Shown piece by piece: positions 63,780-64,000 of a DNA stretch of 64,000 nt (position 1 is the stretch's first letter; each line of letters begins with the position of its first letter). The DNA comes from Gordionus sp. m RMFG-2023 (taxonomy: Eukaryota; Nematomorpha; Gordioida; Chordodea; Parachordodidae). The notes under the pieces are model-generated. The model had not been told where the DNA came from. It saw only the letters and a list, made by a program, of their open reading frames with translations, and ran no database searches. Location: the NCBI RefSeq assembly GCF_954871325.1, contig NC_088778.1:20321120-20385119 (forward strand), in the 5' to 3' direction. The position numbers and the translations under genes are program-made.

Positions 63780-64000
63780 ACTGATTACTGAAAATGTATA
63801 AAGTGTAATATATTTTTGTAAAAAACAGATATATAAATTTTTCAATAAAAGTTTGTTTTACTCGTACCTTGTTTGCAATGCCTTCCATAAAATAATATGG
63901 TGGCAGACAACTATCAAGGGAACAACTATCAAGGGAACATTTATCAAGGGAATAACTATCAAGGGAACAACTATAACCCAAGGTATCAAAACAATTACTA
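63780..64000 (+). mobile_element. Left junction of another LTR element, running off the window
   Basis: TGGTGGCAG at 63898-63906 is the same primer-site-like word as at 3489 and (minus strand) 2641-2633. It is followed directly by a 15-bp tandem repeat, AACAACTATCAAGGG, encoding the YQGNN peptide seen in the gag region of the 3060-8079 element. Sequence before 63898 includes AATAAA (about 63845) and may be the end of its LTR. The rest lies outside the window. Confidence 0.6.
63905..63972 (+). repeat. 15-bp tandem repeat, about four to five units
   Basis: AACAACTATCAAGGG units, each encoding N-N-Y-Q-G (one unit with I replacing N), followed by NYNPRYQNNY. The period is a multiple of three, so the repeat can grow without changing the frame. 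Confidence 0.85.

Noticed and set aside
63772-63981. Minus-strand SLDSCSLD repeat protein
   Set aside because: Antisense of the 15-bp YQGNN-encoding repeat; the + strand reading matches the known gag repeat.
1-64000. CRISPR array, riboswitch or bacterial operon
   Set aside because: No regularly spaced identical repeats with unique spacers and no compact co-oriented genes; splicing and transposon content indicate a eukaryotic nuclear genome.

Overview
This looks like a strongly AT-rich animal nuclear window. The coding pieces are split by spliceosomal introns, there are no bacterial-style operons, and most of the rest is transposable elements. I recognise one host gene, the inner-ring nucleoporin NUP205 (+ strand). 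Its first recognised exon starts at 22106, the last one I can place is at 61696-about 61855, and the gene should continue past the right edge. I identified it from remembered NUP205/Nup192 sequence, helped by the fact that every splice phase I could define between exons 1 and 26 is consistent. No alignment was run. The first nine introns are 40-138 nt (six of them 40-43 nt), whereas many later ones are 0.5-11.6 kb and loaded with transposons. Minimal 5' introns followed by long 3' introns are known from flatworms, so a flatworm is my first guess for the host; this is an inference only.

Layout. 1-330: a remnant of a hAT/ZMYM-type element on the minus strand. About 450-3060: a small LTR element on the minus strand. 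3060-8079: a Ty3/gypsy-type LTR element, broken, with near-identical LTRs. 9322-10345: a decayed hAT transposase. 11052-11267: a hairpin MITE. About 12840-15365: a tandem-repeat array split by a hAT element (13126-14949) that is itself interrupted by a small GC-rich insert. 18415-21344: a pogo/Tigger element with perfect termini and a three-exon transposase gene. 22106 onward: NUP205.

NUP205 introns as transposon hosts. Intron 10 (25119-36676) holds a roughly 178-bp tandem repeat, a tRNA-like SINE candidate, two fragments of one LINE family, a long-TIR DNA transposon, a PIF/Harbinger element, a hAT and an 8-bp-TSD MITE. Intron 15 holds several hAT-type MITEs. Intron 17 holds a second, larger member of the long-TIR family, with a transposase-like region carrying CDNC and HGK...CDGIGGTVKR motifs. 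Intron 18 holds a Tc1/mariner-type element with long TIRs, one of which was split by a hAT; the opposite TIR preserves the empty site. At the right edge (from 63898) a third LTR-element-like junction begins.

The most unusual items are the long-TIR family with 4-bp target duplications (28920-30869 and 46831-50515), the intron-size polarity of NUP205, the nested insertions dated by their own repeats, and some unexplained coding-like stretches on the minus strand (about 60478-61060 and 18090-18325). Boundaries come from reading the sequence by eye; no search, alignment or RNA data were available.
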